Assembly (NCBI RefSeq): GCF_008801715.1
Contig: NZ_VZPG01000001.1
Span: 1,116,001 to 1,180,000, forward strand
DNA length: 64,000 nucleotides
Origin: Pseudochrobactrum saccharolyticum
GTDB taxonomy: Bacteria; Pseudomonadota; Alphaproteobacteria; Rhizobiales; Rhizobiaceae
Direction of reading: 5' to 3'
Positions within the stretch are counted from its first letter, which is position 1. Every line of letters begins with the position of its first letter. The notes below the pieces were generated by a model. That model saw only the letters and a program-made list of their open reading frames with translations, did not search any database and was not told where the DNA came from. Both the position numbers and the translations under genes were made by a program. Shown here one piece after another: positions 1-8,299 of this stretch.

Positions 1-67
1 AAGCGCCTTCATGCTTTCTGCCTGCAATTTGCAGCCGGAAAGCAGGATATTCGCAAGGAATAGATTT

Positions 68-1069
68 ATGAAAACCATTTTCACACCACTCTGTGTTGCC
101 AGCCTTCTTCTCGGCACTGCCGGTCTGGCACAGGCACATGTTTCGCTTGAAACAGCTCAGGCTAATGCAGGAAGCGGCTATAAAGCCGTCCTCAAAATCC
201 CGCATGGCTGTGAAGGTGCCGCGACCACACAGATCAATGTCAAAATTCCGGAAGGTTTCATTGCCGCTCAGCCGCAGATGAAAGCCGGATGGGATATTGA
301 AACTGTTAAATCCGACTACCAGCACAGCTATAAAGTGCACGGTAAAGACGTGAAAAACGGCGTGACCGAAGTGATCTGGAAAGGCGGCAAACTGCCGGGC
401 GATTTCTATGATGAATTCTCGGTTGTCGGCAAACTCGCAGCCTTCGACAAGGATACAACATTATCGTTCCCGACAATCCAGACCTGCGAAAACGGTAAAA
501 CCGAAAACTGGACGGATATCGCAGCAGAAGGCCAGAATCCGCATGATCTGAAAAACCCTGCGCCGCAATTGCTCGTGGCGGCTGCCACAAAACAGGCAAG
601 CCATGACGGCCACGGTGCGCATGGTGGCAATAGCGCCGAGGTGGTGACAGCCGGTGATCTTGAGCTTTCCGAAGCCCATAGCATCGCGACAATCCCGAAT
701 GCCCGCGTTGCAGGCGGCTATATTGTCATTACCAATAAGGGCAAAGAAGATGACCGCCTGATCGGCGGCACCACAGATGCAGCCGGAAAAGTTGAAATTC
801 ATGAAATGTCGATGAAAGACAATGTCATGAAAATGCGCAAGCTGAGCGAACCTCTGGCAATTCCCGCCGGTCAGACCGTGAAATTGGCACCAACCGGCTT
901 CCACATCATGTTTATGGATCTGGCCAAGCCGTTCAAAGAAGGTGAAACAGTCAATGTTGTGCTGGAATTTGAAAAAGCCGGAAAGGTTAATTTACCGTTT
1001 CACGTGAATCCATCCAAGGGTTCTTCCGGTAATGCTGGCGGCAAGGCCAATGACCATAGCCATCACTAA
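68..1069 (+). CDS. YcnI (DUF1775)-PCu(A)C fusion copper protein
   Basis: Predicted periplasmic copper-binding or copper-delivery protein of 333 aa. The ATG at 68 is preferred because AAGGA lies 7-8 nt upstream and the product starts with a signal peptide ending AQA. The mature protein would begin AHVSLE, and a histidine just after the cleavage site is the expected copper ligand of YcnI/DUF1775 proteins. A DUF1775 domain covers roughly residues 23-175. A His-rich linker (HDGHGAHGG) follows, then a PCu(A)C domain with H-x10-M (in IHEMSMKDNVMKM) and a later HIM. The tail is also His-rich (DHSHH). PCu(A)C proteins deliver Cu(I) to cytochrome oxidases. An in-frame ATG at 11 would destroy the signal peptide. 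Confident in the domains; the exact role is inferred. Confidence 0.9.
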   Translation: MKTIFTPLCVASLLLGTAGLAQAHVSLETAQANAGSGYKAVLKIPHGCEGAATTQINVKIPEGFIAAQPQMKAGWDIETVKSDYQHSYKVHGKDVKNGVTEVIWKGGKLPGDFYDEFSVVGKLAAFDKDTTLSFPTIQTCENGKTENWTDIAAEGQNPHDLKNPAPQLLVAAATKQASHDGHGAHGGNSAEVVTAGDLELSEAHSIATIPNARVAGGYIVITNKGKEDDRLIGGTTDAAGKVEIHEMSMKDNVMKMRKLSEPLAIPAGQTVKLAPTGFHIMFMDLAKPFKEGETVNVVLEFEKAGKVNLPFHVNPSKGSSGNAGGKANDHSHH

Positions 1070-1077
1070 TTTCTGTT

Positions 1078-1103
1078 TCTCCGAAACCGTATCGGTTCGG
1101 AGA
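1078..1103 (+). terminator. hairpin after the copper gene
   Basis: TCTCCGAA and TTCGGAGA form an 8-bp stem with an inner CCG/CGG pair. It begins 8 nt after the stop codon and is followed by TAAAAGA rather than a clean U tract, so it is a weak terminator or a 3'-end stabiliser. A second stem, GCGGAGCGCCG with CGGCGCTTCGC (one G-U pair), lies at 1116-1144. Confidence 0.45.
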
Positions 1104-1522
1104 TAAAAGACTAAGGCGGAGCGCCGGTCATATCGGCGCTTCGCATTGTGATTCTGGAACCGCTCCCTTTTGCCTGTCCTGTTTACAGGCTTCTGCATGA
1201 GGCGGGACGTCGCAGAGCTTAAAAATCCGGCCGGAATGTCGTTCAATCCGGCCAGCTGCGACAATCACGCAAAACATATACGGATTCATATAGATAGCAT
1301 TGCATTTTAGAATAAAAACATGAGTAAAATACTCTGGAATTATTCTAAGCTATTGAAATAAGAACACTTTTCTAAATAAATGCTGAAAATTAGGTTTGAC
1401 AACCGACCGTTTTCACCGGCATATTCCCGCTGTCAGAGCTTTCGGGAGGGATACTTCCGGCTCGTGGCAATAAATTCAACCTTTGATGTTTGGGCCTTGA
1501 ACCCGCTCTATTGGAGGACCTC
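1104..1522. other. intergenic region with a promoter-like site before the leader ORF
   Basis: About 420 bp without a convincing gene. It holds a second hairpin (1116-1144), then an AT-rich stretch (about 1270-1390). A sigma70-like TTGACA is at 1396-1401, with GCATAT at 1419-1424 after a 17-bp spacer. If used, transcription would start near 1431 and give a leader of about 90 nt before the small ORF at 1523. The 92-codon open frame running through 1380-1658 has no ribosome binding site. Confidence 0.5.
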
Positions 1523-1633
1523 ATGTTTGGTCAGGCACTTTACCGCCCAAGGGCGGTACTATCGTCGCGCCCTCAGCCGCGACGCATATTCATCGCTCCT
1601 TCGCGTCCGTTACAGATCGGATGCCGCCCATGA
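1523..1633 (+). CDS. 36-aa Arg/Pro-rich leader ORF
   Basis: ATG at 1523 follows GGAGG with good spacing (ATTGGAGGACCTCATG), one of the best ribosome binding sites in the window. The frame runs 36 codons to a TGA that overlaps the next ATG as ATGA (1630-1633). The peptide has 7 Arg and 6 Pro, begins MFGQALYRPRAV and ends IGCRP. No signal or membrane segment is seen. The DNA carries two perfect short hairpins (1541-1558 and 1563-1584), and its segment 1584-1593 is complementary to the start of the next gene. That suits a regulatory leader peptide or translational coupler better than a functional small protein. I recognise no family. Confidence 0.6.
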   Translation: MFGQALYRPRAVLSSRPQPRRIFIAPSRPLQIGCRP

Positions 1634-1639
1634 ATATGC
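1541..1639 (+). promoter_or_regulatory. stacked hairpins; start codon of next gene sequestered
   Basis: Four pairings are visible. TACCGCC/GGCGGTA (1541-1558) has a CAAG loop. CGTCGCG/CGCGACG (1563-1569 with 1578-1584) encloses 8 nt. GCATATTCAT (1584-1593) is exactly complementary over 10 nt to ATGAATATGC (1630-1639), which holds both candidate ATGs of the next gene. GCGTCCG/CGGATGC (1603-1609 with 1618-1624, one G-U) nests inside that helix. A ribosome finishing the leader ORF would open the 10-bp helix at its stop codon. This is consistent with translational coupling, attenuation or a thermosensor; the mechanism is inferred. Confidence 0.5.
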
Positions 1640-2136
1640 AGGTCAGAAATCTCTTTGAAACATCCAGTCATTATTTCGAGCGGCAGGCTGAAAAGCTGGT
1701 GCTTGAAGGCTATCGCCACTGGACATCCGGCTTCGAAACCGGATCGGTTATTCCGTGGGAAATGGCCTGGACGATTTACACTCAGGAGCTCGGCCTCGAT
1801 AAAGCCAAACTCGCGCTGGCCGAACTCTCCCATTTCATCCGCACCCTGCATTTTTGTGCAGCTTGTCAGCTCAAGGCCTTTCCTTATGGTTCGATGCATA
1901 TCTGCCGTGAAGAATGCCTGCTGATGGGACTGATCTCCGCCTTGCAAAACGGTGACGATACAACCCGTGATGCCTGTCTGGATGCTCTGGTAACCGGCAG
2001 CCGTGTCGCGGAAGTTAAAAAAGCCGCGCAGGATTATGCACAGGTCATGGCAGAGCTCGATCAGGTGCTGCTGCCTATCCCTCATTACGCCGTTGCCTGT
2101 GTTTTATCACCGGCAGGGCACAAAACCTTTCACTGA
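1630..2136 (+). CDS. conserved-looking hypothetical protein with Cys/His cluster
   Basis: A 168-aa protein of unknown function if started at ATG 1630, which overlaps the leader ORF stop; ATGs at 1621 and 1636 are also in frame. The sequence is mostly helical and soluble, with no signal peptide or membrane segment. A central block HFCAAC...MHICREECL holds four or five closely spaced Cys and two His, a plausible metal or redox site. It follows a copper gene, but nothing proves they are co-regulated. The strand opposite is also open for 170 codons but has no ribosome binding site and no better features. I do not recognise the family. Confidence 0.7.
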   Translation: MNMQVRNLFETSSHYFERQAEKLVLEGYRHWTSGFETGSVIPWEMAWTIYTQELGLDKAKLALAELSHFIRTLHFCAACQLKAFPYGSMHICREECLLMGLISALQNGDDTTRDACLDALVTGSRVAEVKKAAQDYAQVMAELDQVLLPIPHYAVACVLSPAGHKTFH

Positions 2137-2239
2137 TATGAAGAGCTGAAACTTCTTTCATAACTTTACCATGATTTTAGCCCAGTGACTGCGAGCGAAG
2201 CGCTCCGGATCCGCGGGCAAAACCGACAGGACGAATACA

Positions 2240-2434
2240 ATGAATGCAAAAACTGAAAAGCGCTTGGGTATTATGGCTGCGCTCCTGCTGACCGCAGCAA
2301 TGTTTGTGGCGCCTAATCCGATCCAGCAACAGCAGAATTTTCATTTTCTCAGCATGACTGAAGAAGCTGTCAAAGATGTACCAGCTCTGATTGTTGTTGC
2401 GCAAAACCATCAGTCCAGTTCAGCTATCCGCTAA
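2240..2434 (+). CDS. small secreted or membrane-anchored hypothetical protein
   Basis: 64 aa, starting at ATG 2240 after AGGACG about 7 nt upstream. Residues 8-26 form a hydrophobic helix (IMAALLLTAAMFVAPNP) after a Lys/Arg-containing N terminus, so it is either a signal peptide or a single membrane anchor. The remainder is short and polar (QQQQ, then a Gln/Ser-rich tail). No family recognised. It ends 62 bp before the nested terminator shared with the convergent L,D-transpeptidase gene. Confidence 0.45.
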   Translation: MNAKTEKRLGIMAALLLTAAMFVAPNPIQQQQNFHFLSMTEEAVKDVPALIVVAQNHQSSSAIR

Positions 2435-2495
2435 CAGCACCCATTTGAACTATCATATTTGATCCTTTTTTTATCACTGTCCTCCCAAGACAGAA

Positions 2496-2606
2496 AAAAG
2501 CCGCGCTAAAGCATTTTCAGCAAAAGTGGGAACCGGTTTTGCATATGAAAATGCGTAAAATAAATAGCCGGAGCATTTAAAAATGCTCCGGCTCAGCGCG
2601 GCTTTT
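2496..2606. terminator. bidirectional terminator with a repeat element in its loop
   Basis: AAAAGCCGCGCT (2496-2507) and AGCGCGGCTTTT (2595-2606) are a perfect 12-bp inverted repeat flanked by A and T runs, the signature of a bidirectional intrinsic terminator. The 87 nt between them hold a RIME-like element with its own 12-bp hairpin (2566-2577 with 2582-2593). It lies between convergent genes ending at 2434 and 2625. Confidence 0.65.
2508..2593. repeat. RIME-like palindromic repeat, copy 1
   Basis: Contains the core AAAGTGGGAACCGGTTTTG flanked by GCATTTTCA and GAAAATGC, then ATGCGTAAAA and a second palindrome AGCCGGAGCATT/AATGCTCCGGCT. Related copies are at 16061, 30253, 36669 and 53273. 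The two-palindrome layout matches the Rhizobium-specific intergenic mosaic elements known from Rhizobiales genomes. This copy sits inside a terminator loop. Confidence 0.7.
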
Positions 2607-2624
2607 ATTTTCAAATAGTTTTAA

Positions 2625-3338
2625 TCAGGCCTGCACAACAATCGGCGCTTTGCCCTGCACGCGATCATAAAGATCAATAATATCCTGATTCATCAGACGT
2701 ACGCAGCCGGAAGACATAGCCTGCCCGATCGACCACCATTCCGGATTGCCGTGGATACGATAGCCGGTATCAACGCCGTCGCGGAAAATATAAAGTGCAC
2801 GCGCACCCAGCGGATTGGCTGGTCCCGGCTCCTGACCATTACGGTATTTTTCCAGCTCCGGCTGGCGCTTGATCATTTCCGGCGGTGGTGTCCAGCGCGG
2901 CCATTGCTTCTTATATTGCACATTGGCGCGGCCTGACCATTCAAAACCTGCACGTCCGACACCGATACCATAACGCATGGCCTCGCCGCCCTGCAACACC
3001 AGATACAAATATCGCTCGTTCAGGCGTACAACAATGGTGCCCGGTGCCTCACCGGTCGGATCCGGCACGATCTGTCGGCGGAACTGTTTCGGCACTTTCT
3101 CATAAGGAATAGCAGGCAGGGAGTAACCATTCTCATGAACAGCCGCATACATCACTTCATTACTGGTGACGCCTTTATCAACGCTGATCTGCGGGCGCAT
3201 CACACTGCCGGTCGAAGACATATCAATATCCGGCTGAAAAGCCGACATATCCAGCGACTGGGTACAGCCAACCAGACCAAAGGCACCGGCGCCGGTCAGA
3301 AAAATGCGACGGTTCAGAATTTCACCCTGCTTTGCCAT
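2625..3338 (-). CDS. L,D-transpeptidase (YkuD/ErfK-YbiS family)
   Basis: 237-aa periplasmic peptidoglycan cross-linking or protein-anchoring enzyme. The N terminus has RR at 11-12, a short hydrophobic stretch and a lipobox-like LVGC, so it may be a lipoprotein (possibly Tat-exported). A YkuD catalytic domain fills the C-terminal two thirds. The active-site signature is present: His196 in RIHGNP and Cys212 in SSGCVRL, followed by a conserved DLYDRV helix. L,D-transpeptidases make 3-3 crosslinks or link outer-membrane proteins to peptidoglycan in Rhizobiales; which applies here cannot be told. Single gene with its own terminator. Confidence 0.92.
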   Translation of the reverse strand: MAKQGEILNRRIFLTGAGAFGLVGCTQSLDMSAFQPDIDMSSTGSVMRPQISVDKGVTSNEVMYAAVHENGYSLPAIPYEKVPKQFRRQIVPDPTGEAPGTIVVRLNERYLYLVLQGGEAMRYGIGVGRAGFEWSGRANVQYKKQWPRWTPPPEMIKRQPELEKYRNGQEPGPANPLGARALYIFRDGVDTGYRIHGNPEWWSIGQAMSSGCVRLMNQDIIDLYDRVQGKAPIVVQA

Positions 3339-3529
3339 GATAAATCCGTATCTTCAAAACCTTTTCAGAGGTCGGATTGTGCGCCCGCATGGTTGAAAAA
3401 TCATTAAATTCGCCGGATCTTCATTTACCATAAACAATCGCCACACATTAAAAATGCAGTAAAAAGCAAAAAACCGGCACAAATTTGTACCGGTTTTTCA
3501 ATTCGATCAGTATCCGCATCTCTGCCGGA

Positions 3530-6500
3530 TCAGTAATCTTTTTCGTAGAATACGCCCAGACCGGAATCACCATTCGTACCGACAGAGCCTTTGGCTTTGA
3601 GATCCCGCGTAATATCCAGATTGATCGTGCCTTTGGTGCCATTGGAACCGCTGGCTTCCACACCGAGATAAATATTATCGCGGATATAGCTGCCTGCGCG
3701 AACCGCTGCATTGCCCTTGCTGTCGGTGACAACATCAAGATCATCCAGCCCTACGCCCTGACGCAATGCACCCAGCAGATTGGCGTTTTTACCACCCGCC
3801 AGTTCAGCGGCAGCAGCGGCAAGCTGTGCAATTTGGAAAGGAGACAGTTCCGAGATTGAGCGTTTGAAGATCAAACGCGCCAGAACTTCATCCTGCGGCA
3901 ATTCCGGCTCCGAGGAGAATTTGATATCCGGATTATCCACTGTGCCCTGCACCGTCACAAGCACGATGATATCGCCGCCGTCACTGCGGGCAACGAAATA
4001 GAGCTGCGGGTTCATATCCCCGATCAGGGTCACTCGACCTTCATCAAAGGTTACACGCTGGGTCAGAATATCCAGACGGCCGCGCAGCAGTTCAAAACCA
4101 CCGACCGGACGCACATTGGTTACAGGGCCTGTCAGACGGACAGCACCGCCCAGTTCCGTATCCAGACCGCGACCACGCACGAAAATCTGGTTCGGTGCAA
4201 TCACGCGCACATCCAGTTGCGGCACGGTCGGACGGGATGTCGGCACCGGTGCTGAACCCTTGGCACGGGTTTCCACCTTGGCACGTTGCAACGTCATCAG
4301 CACTGATGCCGGTGTATTGACGTGGCGCACATCAATATTGGCACCGCCGCCGCCAAAACTTTCCGGCACGGTAATTTCCGCGCGTTCAATCTCGATCTTA
4401 CCGGCAATCAGCGGATCGCGCATCAACGGGCCGGTAATGGTCAGACCGCCATTAATGGTCGCAACCACCATGGAACCATCCGCATAACGTGCCTTATCGA
4501 AGTTGATACGCAAATCAGCAGGGAAATTCTGCGCGGCATTGATCGAAACCGTACCATCCGCATTAATTGAACCACCGGTAGACAAAGCTGCGCTTGCATT
4601 GCGCAAACGGATTGTCTGGCCTTCCATGCTGCCATTGATGGTAATATTATTGAGGCGGATGTTGGTTTCCGGATCAACCATCTGCGCGCCGCTTGTCGAG
4701 AACATGCCGCGAATTTGCGGATTGTCGAAACCGCCGCTGACATTGGCGGTCAAAGCCAGTGTACCGGTTGCCTGTGCGCCACGATCCGACAGAAAACGAT
4801 TGGCAAGCGCCAGCGGAATCTGCCCTGTCACATCAATACCCAAACCGCTGCCAGCCAAAGGCACGCGTCCCTGCGCGGTCACGCTGAGATTTTGCGGCCC
4901 GTCAACAGACAGCGAGCTGATATTGACGGTCTTATCACCATAGCGACCGGCAGCTTTCAGATTCAAAGGCGCAAGCCCGTTTTCGGCCAGCGGCTTGGCA
5001 CTCAGCGCGCGTCCGTTCAGATTGAACTCGGCGGCAGGATTTGTCAGAGCTCCGGTGACTTTTGCAGTGCCGGTAATATTACCGCCCAGATTCTGATCCT
5101 TCACCACGCCATTGAGCAGAGCCAGCGGCAGATTGGCCAGTTCAACATTCACATCCAGCGCACCGGCAGATTTATCCGTGCCCAGCGGCACAAAACCATT
5201 CACACGGGTATCAAGACCGTTACCGCCGGTAATCCGGCTGTCGACTTTCAGACGGTTCTGACCCGACGTACCTTTAGCTGTCGCATTCAATGCGCCGATA
5301 CCCAGTTCACGCGTCTGACGGGCAATCACATCACGCGCATTAATGTCAAAACTGACATCAGGCTGGTTACGCGAACCGGTAACCTTGGCCTGACCATTGA
5401 TTAGACCGCCAAGCCCCAAATCCGGCTGAATGCTGTTTGCCACGTTCAGCGGCAGATTATCGAGTTTCACATCCAGATTGAAATGATCAGCCAAAGCACC
5501 ATTAAGGCTCAGACGTCCTTCCCCCACCTGCATGATGATATTGTTAAAGGTAACATCGCTGCCTTTCAGCGCCAGAGATGCCGGTTGCGCCAGTCTGGTC
5601 AGCATTGTGCCCTGACGCAGTTCAGCACTGCTAAGCGACAGCAACAAACCACCGTCCTGCGGCTCCAATGCGCCGTTGACTTTAACTTTGGTACCGATTT
5701 TCAGATCAGTCGCAGCCTGAAAAACCGTTTTGCTGCCTTCAGACTGAGCCGTTGCATCAACCGTATTGATTTCAAATGTACCGGCGCGGATGGACTGTGC
5801 TTTCACAGTGCCGTCCACAACAGGAACATTAAACAGGTCGGCAAGCGTCGCATTAATATCCGCCTGCCCGATCACATTGCCTTCAACATTCAAATTACGG
5901 ATATCTGCTTTGACTGCCGCATTCTGGCGGTCATTTTCATAAGACAGATCAATATCCGCATTGATGCTACCGGTTGCTTTGGCAAGGAAAAGAGCGGCAG
6001 CGGTTGAAACATCCGGCGCATCCACCTTCAGGCGACCGGCGAGCAGGTTTTTGTCCGCAATATTCAGATCACCGCTGACACGCGTGCCGCCAGCAACAAA
6101 ACTCAGATCACTCAGGCGTTTGCCTTGCTCATCCAGCGCAATTTTACCGGCAAGATCGAGTTTTTCACCGCTTAAGAAGCCACTGCCGCTGAAACCACCG
6201 CTCAAAGACGGGGCAAGCTTCGGATCAGAACCGTCCAGCACAGCATTGAAGTCGAGCAGACCATCATTCAGTTTGCGCCCTTCCAGCGAACCGGAAGGCA
6301 CAGATGCGCGGGCAGCCAGAGCAATCCGGTTTTCTGTTCCGCGTGCACTGGCTTTCAGCGACAATGGTCCCGTTGCCTTGTCGGACAGATCGGCAATGTC
6401 ACCAATCTCAACGCCCAGATCGAAATCGGCATCTTTGCTGGAGAATGAGCCATTGGCAGTGATTGCATTTGCATCATTACCAATACGGAAACCACGGGCG

Positions 6501-8299
6501 GAAAAACCGTTTTCAGAACGCGCCAGACCACCGCTCAAAGTGGAGCGGCCATTGATAATACGGTCAGCAATATCCTCACCGGTTTTGATATTCTCTGCTG
6601 TGCCATCCAGCGTCAGGTCAAACCCGCCAGTGAGAAGCGCAACAGTACCGGTTGCTTTCAGATCAAGACTGCCGGCAAGCGAACGGTCTGCCAGTGCCGA
6701 GAACGGCATGAGGCTGTTTGCCTGTAAAACAATGTCACCGGTATAAATGAATTTATCGATTGCACCCTTTAAGGCAGCGCTCAGACCGTTACCGGTGAGC
6801 TGCAGTTTTTCAAGCTGCACAGGAGAACCGGCACGCCATTGCCCCGATACGGCCAGATCAAAACGATCCCCCAGCGCCTGCGCAACCTCAGGCTGCCTGG
6901 CATTAATTCCCGTTACATTCCCTATAATATTGAAACCGACATGGCGGTTTTGTGCGTCCTGCAGATTTTCTGCTGCGCCGCCCATATCCAGCACAGTCTG
7001 CTGTGCGGAGAAATCACCGGCCTGCAGACCTTCAACCAGCAGCTTGCCTGTCCAGTCTGCGGATTGGCGGTCGCCGTAATCCAGTGTCAGACGCGCAGAC
7101 GCCAGAGAGGTCTGGCCGCCGCTGACCGGCAGAAGCACACGGCCTTTTTCCCGATCTGCAATCAGCGCATCAAGGGTCAGACGTGTCAGAAAGCCGTCAT
7201 TGGCGGTTTCGGCCTTGGCCTGTACCTGCAGAGCGGCATTGGAAAGGTTGAAATTATCCAGACGGAAACCACCGCCATCCTTGATAAAACCATTGGCTGC
7301 AAGGCTTGAGGTTGCGCCAAAGAAATCACGGAATTTTTCCGGAATGAGTGCAGCAATCGGACCTTTGACATCCGCATTAAACACGCGGCCGGTAACAGTG
7401 CCGTCCGCATTGCGGTTCAGGGTCAGAAGTCCGGTCAGAATGCGCTGGCTGTCCGCATCAAGCGTCAGGTCAACTTTCAGATCATCAAGCTTGCCTGCGC
7501 CGGTCAGAGCCAGCTCAACAGGCGGTTTGCCTGCAATATTCAGAAGATTGGCGGCAATACCATTGGCAGGCTCGGAAAGACGCATATCCAGATCAAGCTT
7601 CTGATCGGCATTGGCGTAATTGGCTTTCAGCTTCATTGTGCCGCCCGGACCATCCAGACGCTGCATGTTAAACAGCGACTCCAGCGATCCGTCCTGAAGG
7701 GTCAGATTGCCTTTCAGCGCCACTTCCGATGCCAGACCAAAGACCGGCTGGCCGAATTTCAGGCGTTCAATATTCAGCTCACCCAGCAAAACCGCCAGCG
7801 GCAGTTCCGGCAAAGCGAAGCCACCGGCTTCCGGTGACGGCAGTCCCTCATCCGGCAAAGGTGTGCGGATAAACTCAACTTCCTTGGCCGAGAGTGTATC
7901 CACGCTCAGACGGCCGCGCAGAAGCGCCAGACGACTCCAGACAAGCTGGGCATCTTTAATGCGCAGCCAGATACCTTCGCGGTCAGCAACTGTGATAGCG
8001 CCGACTTTTGCCTCAGACGACAAAACGCCTTCAATACCGGTAATGCTGATCTTGCGGTTCGGCCCCGACAGTTTTTCTTCAACAAAAGACAGGAAGTAGG
8101 ACTTCTCCTCTTCGGCTTCCTGCGTGGAAACAGAAGTGTCAGCCTGTGCGGTCTGCGTACCTGAACCCGCAGGATTGCTCTGGCCGGTGGCAGGCGTCGT
8201 TACGCTGTCCGCTCCCTGAGGCAGCAGCGATGCCCCGATATAAATACCGAGCGGCAGAATGATAAAGAAAGTGGCTACGAAAGCGAGAAAACGGTTCAA
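3530..8299 (-). CDS. tamB: translocation and assembly module subunit TamB
   Basis: 1589-aa inner-membrane-anchored protein that spans the periplasm and works with TamA in outer-membrane protein assembly and lipid transport. It has one N-terminal membrane anchor (FLAFVATFFIILPLGIYIGA), then long repetitive beta-rich AsmA/DUF490-type sequence with many N-G, L-N-A and V-x-G steps. The C-terminal TamB domain is roughly the last 350 residues and ends LGVFYEKDY. Length is in the usual range for alphaproteobacteria. Its ATG overlaps the tamA stop as ATGA (8296-8299), so the two are translationally coupled. The opposite strand is open for long stretches, but these are composition shadows. Confidence 0.95.
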   Translation of the reverse strand: MNRFLAFVATFFIILPLGIYIGASLLPQGADSVTTPATGQSNPAGSGTQTAQADTSVSTQEAEEEKSYFLSFVEEKLSGPNRKISITGIEGVLSSEAKVGAITVADREGIWLRIKDAQLVWSRLALLRGRLSVDTLSAKEVEFIRTPLPDEGLPSPEAGGFALPELPLAVLLGELNIERLKFGQPVFGLASEVALKGNLTLQDGSLESLFNMQRLDGPGGTMKLKANYANADQKLDLDMRLSEPANGIAANLLNIAGKPPVELALTGAGKLDDLKVDLTLDADSQRILTGLLTLNRNADGTVTGRVFNADVKGPIAALIPEKFRDFFGATSSLAANGFIKDGGGFRLDNFNLSNAALQVQAKAETANDGFLTRLTLDALIADREKGRVLLPVSGGQTSLASARLTLDYGDRQSADWTGKLLVEGLQAGDFSAQQTVLDMGGAAENLQDAQNRHVGFNIIGNVTGINARQPEVAQALGDRFDLAVSGQWRAGSPVQLEKLQLTGNGLSAALKGAIDKFIYTGDIVLQANSLMPFSALADRSLAGSLDLKATGTVALLTGGFDLTLDGTAENIKTGEDIADRIINGRSTLSGGLARSENGFSARGFRIGNDANAITANGSFSSKDADFDLGVEIGDIADLSDKATGPLSLKASARGTENRIALAARASVPSGSLEGRKLNDGLLDFNAVLDGSDPKLAPSLSGGFSGSGFLSGEKLDLAGKIALDEQGKRLSDLSFVAGGTRVSGDLNIADKNLLAGRLKVDAPDVSTAAALFLAKATGSINADIDLSYENDRQNAAVKADIRNLNVEGNVIGQADINATLADLFNVPVVDGTVKAQSIRAGTFEINTVDATAQSEGSKTVFQAATDLKIGTKVKVNGALEPQDGGLLLSLSSAELRQGTMLTRLAQPASLALKGSDVTFNNIIMQVGEGRLSLNGALADHFNLDVKLDNLPLNVANSIQPDLGLGGLINGQAKVTGSRNQPDVSFDINARDVIARQTRELGIGALNATAKGTSGQNRLKVDSRITGGNGLDTRVNGFVPLGTDKSAGALDVNVELANLPLALLNGVVKDQNLGGNITGTAKVTGALTNPAAEFNLNGRALSAKPLAENGLAPLNLKAAGRYGDKTVNISSLSVDGPQNLSVTAQGRVPLAGSGLGIDVTGQIPLALANRFLSDRGAQATGTLALTANVSGGFDNPQIRGMFSTSGAQMVDPETNIRLNNITINGSMEGQTIRLRNASAALSTGGSINADGTVSINAAQNFPADLRINFDKARYADGSMVVATINGGLTITGPLMRDPLIAGKIEIERAEITVPESFGGGGANIDVRHVNTPASVLMTLQRAKVETRAKGSAPVPTSRPTVPQLDVRVIAPNQIFVRGRGLDTELGGAVRLTGPVTNVRPVGGFELLRGRLDILTQRVTFDEGRVTLIGDMNPQLYFVARSDGGDIIVLVTVQGTVDNPDIKFSSEPELPQDEVLARLIFKRSISELSPFQIAQLAAAAAELAGGKNANLLGALRQGVGLDDLDVVTDSKGNAAVRAGSYIRDNIYLGVEASGSNGTKGTINLDITRDLKAKGSVGTNGDSGLGVFYEKDY

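Noticed and set aside
1380-1658. 92-codon plus-strand open frame through the leader region
   Set aside because: No ribosome binding site at its ATG, unlike the frame beginning at 1523, and no protein features.
4715-8099. several long plus-strand open frames antisense to tamB
   Set aside because: Composition shadows of a long repetitive gene; no ribosome binding sites and no recognisable domains.
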